Of a stretch of DNA of 64,000 bases, positions 55,842 through 64,000 are shown piece by piece. Location: the NCBI RefSeq assembly GCF_018402695.1, contig NZ_JAGYIM010000016.1:558001-622000 (forward strand). The letters are read 5' to 3'. The position numbers and the translations under genes are program-made. Position 1 is the first letter of the stretch. Each line of letters begins with the position of its first letter. Origin of the DNA: Arsukibacterium sp. Its GTDB lineage: Bacteria > Pseudomonadota > Gammaproteobacteria > Enterobacterales > Alteromonadaceae. The notes beneath the pieces are model-generated. The model saw only the letters and a program-made list of their open reading frames with translations, was not told where the DNA came from and searched no databases.

Positions 55842-57200
55842 TTACTCGGTTAATGCCTGATTGATCGCCACTAAGTCTTGCTCAGACAGGTTGCCTGCAG
55901 CCTGCTTCAGCGACAAAATAGCAATAACATAGTTGTAACGGGCGCCTGATAAATTACGGCGTGCTTCAAACAGGTTACGGGTACTTTGCAACACATCAAC
56001 GATGGTACGGGTACCCACTTCAAAGCCGGCTTCTGTAGCATTTAACGCACTCTCAGCTGATATTACTGCCTGCTCCAGTGCTCTGATAGTAGCGATATTG
56101 GCATTAATATCGTTAAACGAAACCCGAACCTGACGCACCGCAGTACGATAGCTTTGTTCTAAATCCTGACTGGCTGCAACATAGTTGGCCCGCGCCACAT
56201 CGGTAGCGGCTACGGTGCCACCACCACTGTACAGTGGTACCCGTAAATTTACCCCGATCCGGCTGTTATCGAGTCTTGGCAAATCTGTTGTCTGGGTGGT
56301 GCCGCGAAAGGTGCTTTCAGTTTCTGATTTGCCCGAACCATAGGCCGCATCCAGACTTAATGTCGGGTAATGGCCGGCTTTAGCATTTTCGATATCATTC
56401 TGCGCAACATCCAGTGCCAGTTTATTGGCCTTGATATTCAGGTTCAGCTCTTCGGCGATAGTCACCCAGGCATCAGCAGTCGCCGGTGAGGGCTGCACCG
56501 TATCAAACTTATCGGTGTCTAAACTGGCCAGCTCGTTATGGTACTGGCCGGTAATTTCACGCAGGGTCTCGCGGGCAGTTTCCAGCATATTCTGGGCAGA
56601 AATTTCCCGTGCTACCGCACTGTCGTATTGAGCCTGGGCTTCATGCACGTCGGTAATGGCGGTAAGGCCTACTGCAAAGCGTTGCTTGGTTTGCTCAAGC
56701 TGGCGTTCAATTGCCCGTTTTTCTGACTCGGCAAAGCCAAGATCGTCTACCGCTTTTAACACGTTAAAGTACGCCTGCGATACCCGAACAATCAAACCCT
56801 GTATTTCGGCATCCAGAATGGTCTGGCTTTGCATCGCCAGTTTTTCGGCGGTGTTCAGGTCCTTCCAATTAGTCCAGTCAAATATTGACTGGCTTAAGCT
56901 GACTTCAGCACTCCAGCCAGTACGTTCGGAATCAACGATAATGATACCTTCCTCAACGAACTCCGGACTCTCAGAAAAGTTTTTACTGTAACCGGCCGTC
57001 AGGTTAAGTTGAGGTAACAGACGGGCTTTAGAAATATCAATCCGTTCCCTGGCTGCGTTGCGAATAGCCTCGGCCCGCAGCAATTGCGGATCTTTCTGGG
57101 TAGCCAGCTGATAAACAGTGGCTAAATTTTCTGCAAAAGCGCTAACACTGAATACGGTTAACGATGACAGAATTAAAGTACTTAAAAGCGTTTTTTTCAT
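55842..57200 (-). CDS. tolC: Outer-membrane channel TolC
   Basis: The start at 57200 gives a 452-residue protein with a Sec signal (KKTLLSTLILSSLTVFSVSA) and the two TolC repeats. ENLATVYQLATQKDPQLLRA opens the mature part, and QVRVSFNDINANIATIRALE with GFEVGTRTIVDVLQSTRNLF close it. It serves type I secretion and AcrAB-like pumps. A longer frame to 57290 has no signal at its start. The divergent position next to nudF is that of Escherichia coli tolC. Confidence 0.95.
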   Translation of the reverse strand: MKKTLLSTLILSSLTVFSVSAFAENLATVYQLATQKDPQLLRAEAIRNAARERIDISKARLLPQLNLTAGYSKNFSESPEFVEEGIIIVDSERTGWSAEVSLSQSIFDWTNWKDLNTAEKLAMQSQTILDAEIQGLIVRVSQAYFNVLKAVDDLGFAESEKRAIERQLEQTKQRFAVGLTAITDVHEAQAQYDSAVAREISAQNMLETARETLREITGQYHNELASLDTDKFDTVQPSPATADAWVTIAEELNLNIKANKLALDVAQNDIENAKAGHYPTLSLDAAYGSGKSETESTFRGTTQTTDLPRLDNSRIGVNLRVPLYSGGGTVAATDVARANYVAASQDLEQSYRTAVRQVRVSFNDINANIATIRALEQAVISAESALNATEAGFEVGTRTIVDVLQSTRNLFEARRNLSGARYNYVIAILSLKQAAGNLSEQDLVAINQALTE

Positions 57201-57316
57201 AATCACCAAGTCCTGGCTTAAAGGAAACTGCCCAAATGATAACCTGTTACGGTAAACTAAGTCAGGATTAAACCGTAAAGTTACCGTCAAGAGTGTAACA
57301 AAATGTGAGGGCAGAC

Positions 57317-57964
57317 ATGTCTGGAGTCAATAACGATGATTATCCATCATTTGCAGCGCAAGATGTAGAGGTAATCGATAAAAGCACGGTTTTTCAGGGT
57401 TTTTTCCGGGTTGAACGTTGTCAGTTGCGCCACAAACTGTATGGCGGTGGCTGGAGTAGCGCTATGGTGCGGGAGATTTTTGAGCGGGGCCACGCTGTTG
57501 CTGTGCTACCTTACAATCCAGACACTGATCAACTGGTGCTGATTGAGCAGTTCCGGGCCGGGGCAATGATTGACAACCGCAGCCCCTGGCTGCTGGAAAT
57601 TATTGCCGGTATGATAGATAACAACCAGAGTGCTGAGCAAACTGCCAGGCGCGAGGCATTGGAAGAAGCCGGGCTTGAACTGGGCGAGCTATGGCCTATG
57701 CTTAGTTATTTTTCCAGCCCGGGGGGCAGTACCGAGCGGGTGCAGTTATATCTTGGCCAGTTAAGCAGGCCCGTTATTCCCGGCATTTATGGCCTGACTG
57801 CTGAGCATGAAGATATTAAAGTGCAGGTGTTGTCCCGTGCGGATGCCCTGCAATTGCTGGCAGAGGGCAAAATTGATAACGCCGCCACCGTCATTGCGCT
57901 ACAGTGGCTAAGTTTACATTTAACCGAGGTGCGTAGCGCCTGGAGTCATAATGCTGTTGACTAA
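57317..57964 (+). CDS. nudF: ADP-ribose pyrophosphatase (Nudix)
   Basis: The 215-residue Nudix hydrolase splits ADP-ribose into AMP and ribose-5-phosphate. The Nudix box reads GMIDNNQSAEQTARREALEE and AGL; the first glutamate of the consensus (position 7) is Gln here, while the REALEEAG core is intact. The later SSPGGSTERVQLYLG is typical of NudF. The ATG at 57317 lies behind GAGGG; a GTG four codons earlier is possible. It leads the nudF-yqiB-cpdA-yqiA-parE operon. Confidence 0.93.
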   Translation: MSGVNNDDYPSFAAQDVEVIDKSTVFQGFFRVERCQLRHKLYGGGWSSAMVREIFERGHAVAVLPYNPDTDQLVLIEQFRAGAMIDNRSPWLLEIIAGMIDNNQSAEQTARREALEEAGLELGELWPMLSYFSSPGGSTERVQLYLGQLSRPVIPGIYGLTAEHEDIKVQVLSRADALQLLAEGKIDNAATVIALQWLSLHLTEVRSAWSHNAVD

Positions 57965-58409
57965 AGCGCGGCAATATCAGCCGCAGTTACCGGATTTTCT
58001 CAGTTTGTGCGAGCGAAATTATGCCCGCCTGAACCGCTTATTGCCAGCCGACTTCGCGCCTGGCTTGCAATGGGTTATTGCCATAAATCCGCAACAGCGT
58101 TATCAGTTAACCGTGCTGGAGTGCGGCCCTTTTACTACCCGGTTACAAATTGAGCTTATAGCGCAAGGCCAGCCGTCAACTGGCAGCAACTTTGTCAGTC
58201 CCAGTTTTGATGTGCAGTTGTACCATGATGCTCAGCTGGCAGAAGTGGTAAGGGTGGCCCGCCACCGTAAGTTTGCACCACGCTATCCTTACCCCAACCC
58301 GCAGATGATGCAACCGGATGAGAAACGCCAGATCAATCTGTTACTGGCCGACTGGCTGAAGTTATGCATCAGCCAGGGCTATAATGCAGCGGCGGTGGAA
58401 CTCAAATAA
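57951..58409 (+). CDS. yqiB: DUF1249-family protein YqiB
   Basis: The 152-residue protein matches YqiB: PDFLSLCERNYARLNRLLPA at the start and APRYPYPNPQMMQPDEKRQI near the end. It overlaps nudF by 14 bases and cpdA by one base. The function is unknown, but the gene is kept in this operon in many gammaproteobacteria. Confidence 0.92.
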   Translation: MLLTKARQYQPQLPDFLSLCERNYARLNRLLPADFAPGLQWVIAINPQQRYQLTVLECGPFTTRLQIELIAQGQPSTGSNFVSPSFDVQLYHDAQLAEVVRVARHRKFAPRYPYPNPQMMQPDEKRQINLLLADWLKLCISQGYNAAAVELK

Positions 58410-59188
58410 TGTCAGTGTTGCAGTTAGCCGATAAAGCGCACTATCAGCACTATCAGATAGTGCAGATAAGCGATTGTCACCTGCTGGCTGACGTTGACGG
58501 CGAGTATCAGGGTGTTAAACCCGGCCGCTATCTGGAGCGGGTCATAAAGGCCCTTGCCAGTAGCAAGCAGCAGCCGGATGCGCTGGTTCTCAGTGGCGAT
58601 TTAAGTCAGGATCACAGTGCTGAATCATACCAGCTACTGGCCCGGTTGCTGGCGCCACTGCGTTGCCCGGTACTGGTGTTACCCGGCAATCATGATGACT
58701 ACAACCAGCTAAATTGGTTAACCAGTCAGGCACCGCTGGTTGATGCGACAAGTTTACAATTAGCGTGCTGGCAGTTGCTGTTGCTCGATACCAAAGGGGA
58801 TACGCCGGCCGGCTATTTTGAGGCTGTGCGGCGCAACGAGCTGGCTGAACGTTTTGCCGCCAGCAGCGCCAGCCACTTCTGGTTGTTCAGCCATCATCAC
58901 CCGTTACCGCTTGGCAGTGCCATTGATAAGCACGGTTGGCAGGATGCTGCTCCTTTCTGGCAGTTACTGGCAACCGAGCCCCGGGTAAGGGGCCTGGCAC
59001 ATGGCCACTGCCATCATGCCTACAGCAGTCAGCATCAGGCTATTCAGCTGGTGGGTTGCCCGGCCAGCTCGGTGCAGTTTTGCCAGCAGGACAGCTGGCA
59101 TACCTTGGATCAGGGGCCTATGTATTGTCAGTGGCAATTTAAGGCAGATGGCCAGGTTGACTGGCAATTTATCACCGTAGGTCCGTAA
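58409..59188 (+). CDS. cpdA: 3',5'-cyclic AMP phosphodiesterase
   Basis: The 259-residue class III phosphodiesterase has all metallophosphoesterase motifs: VQISDCHLLAD, VLSGDLSQDHS, VLPGNHDD, FSHHHPLPLG and LAHGHCHH. It lowers cAMP and so tunes CRP-dependent genes. It starts within the stop of yqiB and is followed by yqiA after 24 bp. Confidence 0.95.
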   Translation: MSVLQLADKAHYQHYQIVQISDCHLLADVDGEYQGVKPGRYLERVIKALASSKQQPDALVLSGDLSQDHSAESYQLLARLLAPLRCPVLVLPGNHDDYNQLNWLTSQAPLVDATSLQLACWQLLLLDTKGDTPAGYFEAVRRNELAERFAASSASHFWLFSHHHPLPLGSAIDKHGWQDAAPFWQLLATEPRVRGLAHGHCHHAYSSQHQAIQLVGCPASSVQFCQQDSWHTLDQGPMYCQWQFKADGQVDWQFITVGP

Positions 59189-59212
59189 CATGGACAGCAG
59201 GAGAGACTACGT

Positions 59213-59803
59213 TTGACCCTTTATTATTTACATGGCTTTGCCAGTTCGTCACTGTCGGTCAAAGCAGTGCAGGCCCGCCGGTACTTTACAACACACTATC
59301 CCTCTGCAGATTTTGTCGCTCTTGATCTAGCCTACACTCCGGCGGAAGCCATGGCTCAGTTAACCGCAGCGATGGATAAAGCGCCGCCCCGCGCTATTAT
59401 CGGCAGTTCGCTTGGTGGATTTCTGGCAACGGTTATGGCCGAGCGGTATCATTGCCGGGCCTGTTTAATTAACCCGGCGGTAGCACCACATCAGGTACTG
59501 GCAGATTATCTGGGGGAATATCATCATCCGGTATTGCAGCAACACTTTACCGTTCAGCAAAGCCACATGGCCGAGCTGGAGCAACTGATGCCTTTGCAGT
59601 TACGCTACCCTGCCAACTATTTAGTACTGTTGCAAAGCGGTGATGAAGTGTTAGATTACCGCAAAGCCGTTAGCTATTATCGGGGAGCCCGGCAACAGGT
59701 GATTAAAGGTGGCGATCACAGCTTTAGCGGTTTTGCCGATTATCTGCCGGCTATTGCTGAATTTTGCCAGTTAGTACCGCCGGCTATCGCGGGCTCCCAG
59801 TGA
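59213..59803 (+). CDS. yqiA: YqiA-family esterase
   Basis: The 196-residue alpha/beta hydrolase has LYYLHGFASSSLSVKA (oxyanion region), the nucleophile serine in IIGSSLGGFLAT, the acid in LLQSGDEVLDY and the histidine in KGGDHSFSGF. Escherichia coli YqiA is an esterase on short acyl esters. Translation begins with TTG behind GGAGA. It is the gene before parE in the conserved operon. Confidence 0.93.
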   Translation: MTLYYLHGFASSSLSVKAVQARRYFTTHYPSADFVALDLAYTPAEAMAQLTAAMDKAPPRAIIGSSLGGFLATVMAERYHCRACLINPAVAPHQVLADYLGEYHHPVLQQHFTVQQSHMAELEQLMPLQLRYPANYLVLLQSGDEVLDYRKAVSYYRGARQQVIKGGDHSFSGFADYLPAIAEFCQLVPPAIAGSQ

Positions 59804-59822
59804 CCAGACAGTGATAAAAACT

Positions 59823-61715
59823 ATGACAGAACAACTGTACAACGCCGAATCGATTGAAGTATTAACCGGGCTTGAACCTGTACAGCGCCGTCCAGGCATG
59901 TATACCGATACGACCCGTCCCAACCATCTTGCCCAGGAAGTTATTGATAACAGCGTGGATGAGGCGCTGGCGGGCCATGCTGATTTGGTGCAGGTTATTT
60001 TGCATGACGACCAGTCTTTAGAGGTCATCGATAATGGTCGTGGTATGCCGGTCGATATTCACCCGGAAGAGGGAGTATCGGGTGTTGAGCTTATTATGTG
60101 TCGCTTACATGCCGGTGGTAAGTTTTCCAACAAAAACTACCAGTTCTCCGGTGGATTGCATGGTGTGGGTATTTCTGTTGTTAACGCTTTGTCGAGCCGG
60201 GTTGATGTCAGCATCCGCCGTGACGGTAATGTCTACGATATTGCCTTTGAGCACGGTAACAAAGTCAGCGAGCTGGCGATTACCGGCTCGGTAGGTAAAC
60301 GCAATACCGGCACCCGCCTGCGCTTCTGGCCGACACCAAGCTATTTTGACTCGCCAAAGTTTTCAGTCAGCCGGCTGCTGCATGTATTGAAAGCCAAAGC
60401 AGTATTGTGTCCGGGCTTAACGGTAAAGTTTGACGATAAAACCAACCAGCAGCAATACAGCTGGTGTTATCAGGCGGGCATAAGAGATTATCTGGCCGAA
60501 GCAGTGCAAAACTATATTGCGCTACCAGAGCAACCCTTTGTCGGTAATTTCAGCGGTTCACAGGAAGCCGTGGAATGGGCCTTATTGTGGCTGCCGGAGG
60601 GGGGCGAGCTGGTTACCGAAAGTTACGTTAACCTGATACCCACCGCGCAGGGTGGTACTCATGTAAATGGTTTGCGTCAGGGCTTACTGGAAGCCTTACG
60701 TGAATTTTGTGAGTTTCGCACCTTGCTGCCCCGTGGCATTAAGTTGTCGCCGGAAGATGTCTGGGACCGCTGCAGCTATGTACTCAGTGTGAAAATGCAG
60801 GACCCGCAATTTGCCGGCCAGACCAAAGAGCGCTTGTCGTCACGCCAGTGTGCGGCTTTTGTCTCGGGTATAGTTAAAGATGCGTTCAGCCTGTGGTTAA
60901 ACGAGCATACTGATATCGCGCTGGCATTAGCTGATTTCTGTATTAATAACGCCCAGAAACGCTTAAAAGCAGCCAAAAAAATTATTCGCAAAAAAGTGAC
61001 GTCTGGCCCGGCCTTGCCGGGCAAGTTAACCGATTGTTCTGCACAGGATTTAAACCAGACTGAATTATTTCTGGTTGAAGGTGACTCAGCAGGGGGCAGT
61101 GCCAAGCAGGCGCGGGATCGGGAGTTCCAGGCGGTGATGCCGCTACGCGGTAAAATCTTGAATACCTGGGAAGTGGAATCAGGCCAGATCCTGGCCTCGC
61201 AGGAAGTACACGATATTTCTGTGGCAATAGGTATTGATCCCGATAGTCAGGATTTAACCGGGCTGCGCTATGGCAAAATTTGTATTCTGGCCGATGCCGA
61301 CTCAGATGGTTTACACATCGCCACCTTGCTTTGCGCCTTATTTATGCGCCATTTCAGTACGTTAGTAGCAGCCGGGCATGTCTATGTCGCGATGCCGCCG
61401 CTGTACCGGATAGATATTGGTAAAGACGTTTATTATGCGCTGGATGAAGATGAAAAAACCGGGGTGCTGGACAGGATTGAAGCTGAGAAAAAACGCGGTA
61501 AGGTTAACGTACAACGTTTTAAAGGGTTGGGTGAGATGAACCCTCTGCAATTGCGTGAAACGACGATGGACCCGAATACCCGGCGCCTGGTGCAGCTAAC
61601 CATTGATGACGTGGCTCAGACCATGGAGCTGATGGATATGTTGCTGGCCAAAAAACGGGCAACTGATCGACGGGACTGGCTGGAGTTAAAAGGGGACCGG
61701 GCGCTGATTGCCTAG
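59823..61715 (+). CDS. parE: DNA topoisomerase IV subunit B
   Basis: The 630-residue ATPase subunit of topoisomerase IV has the GHKL motifs (EVIDNSVDEALAG, IDNGRGMPVDIHP, GGLHGVGISVVNAL) and the TOPRIM domain (LVEGDSAGGSAKQARDREFQ, and ICILADADSDGLHIATLLC). I chose the ATG at 59823, which gives the usual TEQLYNAESIEVLTG start; a GTG at 59811 is also open. It decatenates daughter chromosomes together with ParC, whose gene follows after one intervening gene. Confidence 0.97.
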   Translation: MTEQLYNAESIEVLTGLEPVQRRPGMYTDTTRPNHLAQEVIDNSVDEALAGHADLVQVILHDDQSLEVIDNGRGMPVDIHPEEGVSGVELIMCRLHAGGKFSNKNYQFSGGLHGVGISVVNALSSRVDVSIRRDGNVYDIAFEHGNKVSELAITGSVGKRNTGTRLRFWPTPSYFDSPKFSVSRLLHVLKAKAVLCPGLTVKFDDKTNQQQYSWCYQAGIRDYLAEAVQNYIALPEQPFVGNFSGSQEAVEWALLWLPEGGELVTESYVNLIPTAQGGTHVNGLRQGLLEALREFCEFRTLLPRGIKLSPEDVWDRCSYVLSVKMQDPQFAGQTKERLSSRQCAAFVSGIVKDAFSLWLNEHTDIALALADFCINNAQKRLKAAKKIIRKKVTSGPALPGKLTDCSAQDLNQTELFLVEGDSAGGSAKQARDREFQAVMPLRGKILNTWEVESGQILASQEVHDISVAIGIDPDSQDLTGLRYGKICILADADSDGLHIATLLCALFMRHFSTLVAAGHVYVAMPPLYRIDIGKDVYYALDEDEKTGVLDRIEAEKKRGKVNVQRFKGLGEMNPLQLRETTMDPNTRRLVQLTIDDVAQTMELMDMLLAKKRATDRRDWLELKGDRALIA

Positions 61716-61780
61716 CGCTGGGGCCAGGTTTGCCGGCGCCAAAGAAGTCGCATCACAATTAAGGATATGAAACTGTTTTG

Positions 61781-63172
61781 ATGAAAATCTGCCGCTACTT
61801 ATTGCTGCTGTTGTTACTGATCCAGGTATCTCTGGTTCGGGCGGAGCCAATCCCTGACTGGTTACAGGAGCTGGATAGCTTGAAACATCGTCAGCCTGAG
61901 CAAAGCCTGGCTACTTTGCTGGAGCGTCAGCCAGAGTTTGCCAGTCAGCCAGATGCGGTAAAGGCCTATTGGTTGCGGCAACAAGCTGCCTTGTACAGTG
62001 CGCTTGGCCGACATCAGCAACAGCAACAGGCTGCCCGTCGGGCAATGGCGTTACTGCAGGATACTGAATCGGCTTTAAAAGTGGAAGTATGGTACGAACT
62101 GGGCTATGCGCTGGAAATGCAGGTGCAGTTATCCGACGCACTGCAGCATTATCAACAGGGCACCGCCTTAGCGACCCTGCTTGATAATGAAAAGCTCATT
62201 CTGCGAGGCCAGATCAATCAGGCGGCAATCATGAGCGAACAAAACAATGATCAACAGGCACTGACGTTGTTAAAAGACGTGTATCAGCGTGCTGAATTGC
62301 TGCAGGACCCGGAAATACTGGCAGAGGTGAATGCCCAGCTGGGCCTGATGTATTCTTCACTGGCATTTGAAGATGATGCGCTGGAGTTTTTGCAGCGGGC
62401 GCTGGTGTTATATCAGCAATTAGGTTGGGTTAAAAACGAAATAGCAGTACTGTTTAATCTGGCCCGGACGTACAGCTATCAGGAAAAATATCAGCAGGCG
62501 TTGGACCATTTTAATCAGATGCTGCAACGCAGTCTGGCAGCAAATGATGACGTCAATTTGTATCACGCTTATCTCGGGCTGGCGATTACCAGCGCTGAAA
62601 TGAACCGCACTGAGGCTGCACTCGGTTATATTGAGAAAGCGGAGCAATACTTAGCAAATTTGCAGTCCAGTTATCACGTGCAGTCTCACCATTACGAAAA
62701 AGCCCTGATTTATCGTGATTTAGAGCAAACATCGCTGGCAATGCAACAGCTGATGCTGGCGGAGCAAGCCAGCAGGCAACCTGCTGAGCAGGCCGACCAT
62801 GTGGCACTGGCCATAAAATTACTACGGGCGGAGTTACTGGCGCAGCAAGACCAATACCAGAAAGCTTACTTTGCCCTGCATGATTTTATTGATGGCTTTC
62901 AGCAGCTTCGAAACAAAGAAAATGAATTGGCGCTGGAGCATATGCGGCTTGAATTTGACAGTGAACGGCAACAGGTTCGTACCAGCTTGCTGGAGGCCGA
63001 GAATGAATTAAAAGCGCTGCGCTTGCAGGAAGTGGAACGCAAACGGCAAATTCAGCTGTTGTGGTTAGGGATCCTCGGTTGTACAACCCTGATTTTACTG
63101 GGCATAGTATTATGGCAATTTACCCGGCGCGCCGATAAAAGTGGTCGTAAAAAAACCAACTTACCACTTTAA
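61781..63172 (+). CDS. Periplasmic TPR protein with C-terminal membrane anchor
   Basis: The 463-residue protein has a signal peptide (ICRYLLLLLLLIQVSLVRA), about six tetratricopeptide repeats (for example YELGYALEMQVQLSDALQHY and FLQRALVLYQQLG), a coiled coil near residues 390-425 and one membrane segment (LLWLGILGCTTLILLGIVLW). It has the form of a sensor of the TPR-GGDEF or histidine-kinase type that has no output domain. It sits between parE and parC. A four-codon reading frame (MKLF, 61767-61781) with its own AAGGA overlaps the start as TGATG. Confidence 0.8.
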   Translation: MKICRYLLLLLLLIQVSLVRAEPIPDWLQELDSLKHRQPEQSLATLLERQPEFASQPDAVKAYWLRQQAALYSALGRHQQQQQAARRAMALLQDTESALKVEVWYELGYALEMQVQLSDALQHYQQGTALATLLDNEKLILRGQINQAAIMSEQNNDQQALTLLKDVYQRAELLQDPEILAEVNAQLGLMYSSLAFEDDALEFLQRALVLYQQLGWVKNEIAVLFNLARTYSYQEKYQQALDHFNQMLQRSLAANDDVNLYHAYLGLAITSAEMNRTEAALGYIEKAEQYLANLQSSYHVQSHHYEKALIYRDLEQTSLAMQQLMLAEQASRQPAEQADHVALAIKLLRAELLAQQDQYQKAYFALHDFIDGFQQLRNKENELALEHMRLEFDSERQQVRTSLLEAENELKALRLQEVERKRQIQLLWLGILGCTTLILLGIVLWQFTRRADKSGRKKTNLPL

Positions 63173-63233
63173 TTACATTAGTTTTTAACGACCGAATTTA
63201 TAACGAATTAGCGTAAATATAACAGGAACCGGC

Positions 63234-64000
63234 ATGACAGAAACGGTGTTATCCCAGGACGGCGTTGAGCAGTTACCGCTGCGCCGCTTTACTGAAGAAG
63301 CCTACTTAAATTATTCGATGTACGTCATTATGGACCGGGCATTACCGCATATTGGCGATGGTTTAAAACCTGTGCAGCGGCGGATTATTTACGCCATGTC
63401 TGAGCTCGGCCTGTCGCACCTTGCCAAATACAAAAAGTCGGCCCGTACTGTCGGTGATGTGCTGGGTAAATTTCATCCGCATGGTGACAGCGCCTGTTAC
63501 GAAGCGATGGTACTGATGGCGCAACCGTTCTCGTATCGTTACCCCTTGGTAGACGGCCAGGGTAACTGGGGTGCGCCGGATGATCCGAAATCCTTCGCCG
63601 CCATGCGTTACACCGAAGCCAAGTTATCCCGTTTTAGCGAGGTACTACTATCCGAGCTTGGCTCTGGCACCACCGACTGGTTGCCGAATTTCGATGGTAC
63701 TTTAGAAGAGCCCAAAGTCCTGCCTGCCCGGTTACCCCATATTTTGTTAAACGGTATTACCGGTATTGCCGTGGGTATGGCAACCGATATTCCGCCGCAC
63801 AATGTGCGGGAGGTGGCTAACGCCTGTGCTGCATTGCTGGACAACCCGCAAAGCTCTGTTACTGATTTAATGCAGTATGTAAAAGGGCCGGATTACCCGA
63901 CTGACGCCGAAATTATCAGCCCGGCCAGTGATATTGCCGCAATTTATCAAAGTGGTCGTGGCAGCATCAAAATGCGGGCAGTCTATCAGTTGGAAGACGG
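63234..64000 (+). CDS. parC: DNA topoisomerase IV subunit A (partial)
   Basis: The first 255 residues are visible; the gene continues past the right edge. The catalytic tyrosine lies in [10 protein letters not shown] (residue 126). The quinolone-resistance region reads [12 protein letters not shown], so Ser86 and Glu90 (Ser80 and Glu84 in Escherichia coli numbering) are the sensitive type. The start behind AGGAACC fits the family. It works with ParE. Confidence 0.97.
   Translation, partial: MTETVLSQDGVEQLPLRRFTEEAYLNYSMYVIMDRALPHIGDGLKPVQRRIIYAMSELGLSHLAKYKKSARTVGDVLGKFHPHGDSACYEAMVLMAQPFSYRYPLVDGQGNWGAPDDPKSFAAMRYTEAKLSRFSEVLLSELGSGTTDWLPNFDGTLEEPKVLPARLPHILLNGITGIAVGMATDIPPHNVREVANACAALLDNPQSSVTDLMQYVKGPDYPTDAEIISPASDIAAIYQSGRGSIKMRAVYQLED

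Overview
The window looks like a chromosomal segment of a marine or aquatic gammaproteobacterium of the Alteromonadales / Chromatiaceae type (Rheinheimera, Arsukibacterium or Alishewanella are my best guesses from protein style and gene order; no search was run). The backbone shows classic gammaproteobacterial synteny: tRNA-Ile2, rpoD, dnaG and rpsU on the minus strand, divergent from tsaD, then plsY, folB-folK-uppP, cca, and later ygiM, ygiF-glnE, lpxL, tolC, nudF-yqiB-cpdA-yqiA-parE and parC.

Region by region. 1-2.8 kb: end of an XRE regulator, a DMT-family exporter, an AraC regulator and a TetR regulator. 3.1-9.1 kb: a MexEF-OprN-like tripartite RND efflux operon whose promoter is bracketed by two TACC-N4-GGTA palindromes, probable operators of the divergent TetR gene. 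9.1-13.9 kb: accessory patch with an SRPBCC protein, a Tse2/Tsi2-like toxin-immunity pair, an orphan ribbon-helix-helix antitoxin, a LysE exporter, a DUF502 membrane protein and a solitary contractile-tail sheath gene. 14-20.5 kb: pepD, alternative oxidase, a GAF-GGDEF diguanylate cyclase, an amidase and a metallo-beta-lactamase/rhodanese protein. 20.5-24.3 kb: a Fur-box-controlled TonB-dependent siderophore receptor with a PepSY membrane protein.

24.7-36.4 kb is an AT-rich integrative element of about 11.7 kb. It sits in the tRNA-Ile2 (CAU) gene and is bounded by perfect 45-bp direct repeats of the tRNA 3' half. It carries two uncharacterised genes next to attL, a small HUH-type Rep-like gene with a zinc-ribbon partner and inverted repeats that could be an origin, a cluster of small genes, two tandem tyrosine recombinases (one frameshifted), a convergent NotI-family restriction endonuclease and C5-cytosine methyltransferase (each broken by two single-base frameshifts), an ImmA/IrrE-XRE pair and a YjzC-like small protein. 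A degraded second tRNA-Ile2 copy lies beside the intact one. A 127-bp repeat unit built on the tRNA 3' end lies just outside attL.

36.7-64 kb is core genome: the macromolecular synthesis operon, tsaD, cell-envelope and folate genes, an ExeA/GspB-like pair, an HD-GYP-like protein, Lrp, the glnE region, lipid A acyltransferase, TolC, the cAMP phosphodiesterase operon and topoisomerase IV. A 194-bp structured element with perfect 15-bp terminal inverted repeats lies between tsaD and plsY. It shares its internal layout with the tRNA-associated repeat at attL, suggesting a common family of small structured repeats.
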